DNA of 38,995 bases from assembly GCA_017305925.1 (NCBI GenBank), contig JAFKJW010000197.1, forward strand, positions 1 to 38,995, in the 5' to 3' direction. Each line of letters begins with the position of its first letter. Positions within the stretch are counted from its first letter, which is position 1. The notes beneath the pieces are model-generated. The model saw nothing but the letters and a program-made list of their open reading frames with translations, did not search any database and was not told where the DNA came from. This DNA is from Hyphomicrobiales bacterium. Lineage in GTDB: Bacteria > Pseudomonadota > Alphaproteobacteria > Rhizobiales > Rhizobiaceae. Of the stretch, positions 37,476 to 38,995 are shown in pieces. The position numbers and the translations under genes are program-made.

Positions 37476-38518
37476 TCAGCAACAGCCTTCCGAACAATTT
37501 CTATTCTCTGCAACAATTTGGGATTGCTGTTTGTGCCGCCCGATGTGGCTTTCTTGAGTTCTTGATTATCCAAGACGGCTCGAAGAGCATCTGCATTGAT
37601 CTGTCCACCAGAACTAATCACATCAGCAACTCCGACCGAAACAGCCTCAAACAATAAAAGCGGAGTGGTATTCTTTCGTTCACTTCTAACTACACCATCC
37701 GGCAGTGCATCCGACAATACACGCATCGTCTTATCATACAGCTCAGATAAAAATTTCTTATTATTGAATGCCTTCGTTTTACTCCCCATATAATTATTTA
37801 AAAATTCTTTGACGGAGTGCCTGAAGTCATCCCTGTTCTCAAAATACGCAAAGAATTTTAGTACGATCTCCTCCATATTTCCCCGACCATCTCGATTTGA
37901 TTTTTTAAACACTTTATCCAATCGATCATCTGTAGCGCACAATTTGATAAAATCATTAAATTCTCCCTGAAATACACAATTTCGGATTTCCTGTTGATGA
38001 AGAACAATCCCGCCGGTATTAAGTCTTTCAAACAAGTCAAATCTTACTTGATAATCGCTTAAATCATTTAAGACCGTTATCCTTATGGGCCTCGTGAGAA
38101 AATTAAGCTTCAATGTCTCAGGAAGATCGGAAAACTTCTTGCCATTCAGGCTTGGGACTTTCTCGAGTCCGCTAATGGTCAGTTCGTGCGTAGATATGTC
38201 TTTCACGTCCGGGCGAAACTTCGGCTTCGTGAAGTTTACGAGAGTTGTTATTCGTTGTAGGCCATCGATACATTCCCAACTTGAATCGTCATTTGTTGCC
38301 ATAAATAGACTGGGAACAGGGATACCTAAAAATACAGACTCAATTAACGCAGACTCTCTACCGGCTTTCCAAACAAAATGCCGCTGATAGTCGGGAGCGA
38401 CCTTTATTTGACCTTCAGCAACCATATCCAGAAGTTGCTTTGCTGTGATATCATAGGTGTCAAATCCAACCGTTCTTCGCTGCTGCTTTAACTCTGAAGA
38501 TATCTTTGTTGCGTCCAT
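37472..38518 (-). CDS. DUF262 (GmrSD/ParB-like) domain protein
   Basis: 348 residues. The DUF262 motifs are in order: PDYQRHFVW (42-50), IDGLQRITTL (84-93, in place of the usual DGQQR) and FERLNTGG (163-170) with QEIRN after it. DUF262 is the ParB/Srx-like NTP-using domain of the type IV restriction enzyme GmrSD and of SspE. Here it lacks a C-terminal DUF1524 HNH nuclease domain; a separate HEPN protein is encoded instead with a 4-bp overlap. AT-rich composition marks it as acquired. A role in anti-phage defence is inferred. Confidence 0.85.
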   Translation of the reverse strand: MDATKISSELKQQRRTVGFDTYDITAKQLLDMVAEGQIKVAPDYQRHFVWKAGRESALIESVFLGIPVPSLFMATNDDSSWECIDGLQRITTLVNFTKPKFRPDVKDISTHELTISGLEKVPSLNGKKFSDLPETLKLNFLTRPIRITVLNDLSDYQVRFDLFERLNTGGIVLHQQEIRNCVFQGEFNDFIKLCATDDRLDKVFKKSNRDGRGNMEEIVLKFFAYFENRDDFRHSVKEFLNNYMGSKTKAFNNKKFLSELYDKTMRVLSDALPDGVVRSERKNTTPLLLFEAVSVGVADVISSGGQINADALRAVLDNQELKKATSGGTNSNPKLLQRIEIVRKAVAE

Positions 38519-38995
38519 TAGGCACCTGAGTGAGCGATAAAGGTTGTTGTTTCAATCGCCATATTAGTTCGTTTCACAGTGGGCGACAAGTTGGCTGTCT
38601 CTCTTATCAGGCCGATCATTCCTCCACCAGAAAGACTTGGCGGCATGCGGCGGCAAGGTGTTTCAGCACCGCAACGAGACCATTCAGTGCTCGTTCGATG
38701 ACACCCGGCGGCGAAGGGCATGATGGTCACAGACGACCCGGAACCGCTGTCGCGAGAACAGCGGCAACCCATCATCGTGTGAAGCCGGGCAAATACCAAA
38801 ACCGGGACTGCACGCAGCAGGCGACGCTGCAAAGCAGGGCGAATGGTGCCAACAGCGAAGTCAATCGGGATCGTGTCAGACCGGACTTCGTCGCCGATCA
38901 TGGTCAAGGCTGCGAACGGAAAAGTCTGGCGCAAACGCCCCGAACGTGGGCGTATTCGTCGCCTCAGCCACCAGACAGGGCACGCCCCAGAGCTT
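38519..38995. other. Unassigned end of the window, upstream of the DUF262 gene
   Basis: 477 bp. The first ~80 bp are AT-rich and hold a likely promoter for the DUF262/HEPN operon; the rest is GC-rich. One minus-strand frame stays open from 38934 to 38518 and ends TAATG on the DUF262 start, but its product shows no recognised family and the promoter lies inside it. Other minus-strand frames show short protein-like stretches (for example VIERALNGLVAVLKHLAA ending near 38630), which may be remnants of a decayed gene. Nothing can be called with confidence. Confidence 0.4.
38561..38589 (-). promoter_or_regulatory. Candidate promoter of the DUF262-HEPN operon
   Basis: Read on the minus strand, TTGTCG (38589-38584) and TAATAT (38566-38561) are 17 nt apart. 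Transcription would start near 38554, leaving a leader of about 36 nt with AGGTG before the ATG at 38518. Each hexamer matches consensus at four of six positions. Confidence 0.5.

Noticed and set aside
38518-38934. 138-codon minus-strand frame ending TAATG on the DUF262 start
   Set aside because: The overlap is suggestive of coupling, but the product matches no family I know, has no ribosome site, and the best operon promoter lies inside it.

Overview
The window is high-GC DNA with the dense, overlapping gene packing of an alphaproteobacterium. The gene families (GcvA-type LysR regulators, Dpp- and Pot-type ABC operons, a lone nirS, small 'ANDN' proteins next to an AlpA-like regulator) point to Hyphomicrobiales (Rhizobiales), but no ribosomal marker is present, so this is inference. 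Most of the window is chromosomal-looking. The last ~5.6 kb (about 33.4 kb to the end) is an integrated element, part of it visibly AT-rich.

Layout. (1) 0.06-2.4 kb: an LtrA-family membrane protein downstream of a LysR regulator. (2) 2.5-10.6 kb, plus strand: a peptide-utilisation cluster made of an M17 aminopeptidase, an S33 proline-iminopeptidase-like hydrolase and a complete five-gene Dpp/Opp-type transporter. A perfect 12-bp inverted repeat lies between the LysR gene and this cluster and is a good operator candidate. A CodA-like amidohydrolase with an altered active-site residue converges on the cluster. (3) 22.2-12.2 kb, minus strand: eight closely packed genes that look like one catabolic operon. 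They encode an ADP-forming acyl-CoA synthetase, an acyl-CoA dehydrogenase, a Pot-type transporter (two permeases, ATPase, Tat-type binding protein), an enoyl-CoA hydratase and an Fe-S/flavin dienoyl-CoA-reductase-like enzyme. A divergent LysR gene with a T-N11-A palindrome in the shared promoter region probably controls it. The likely logic is import of a small organic acid or amine-carboxylate, CoA activation, then oxidation/reduction and hydration; the substrate is unknown.

(4) 23.3-26.5 kb, minus strand: a membrane alpha/beta-hydrolase and a Tat-exported amidohydrolase with a Cys-rich leader, joined by a one-base overlap. (5) 26.8-33.1 kb, plus strand: an outer-membrane beta-barrel protein, an exported Ntn-type amide hydrolase, a cytochrome cd1 nitrite reductase (nirS) and a TonB-dependent receptor. 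An FNR/NnrR-type TTG-N8-CAA palindrome sits 71 bp before nirS. No heme d1 synthesis genes are in the window.

(6) 33.4 kb to the end, minus strand: a large serine recombinase, a vapBC toxin-antitoxin pair with its own palindrome, a small 'ANDN' protein, an AlpA-like regulator, and an AT-rich two-gene operon pairing a DUF262 (GmrSD/ParB-like) protein with a HEPN protein that carries an RX4H ribonuclease motif. This pair is the best candidate for an uncharacterised, probably anti-phage, system. The right boundary of the element is not in the window or not recognisable.
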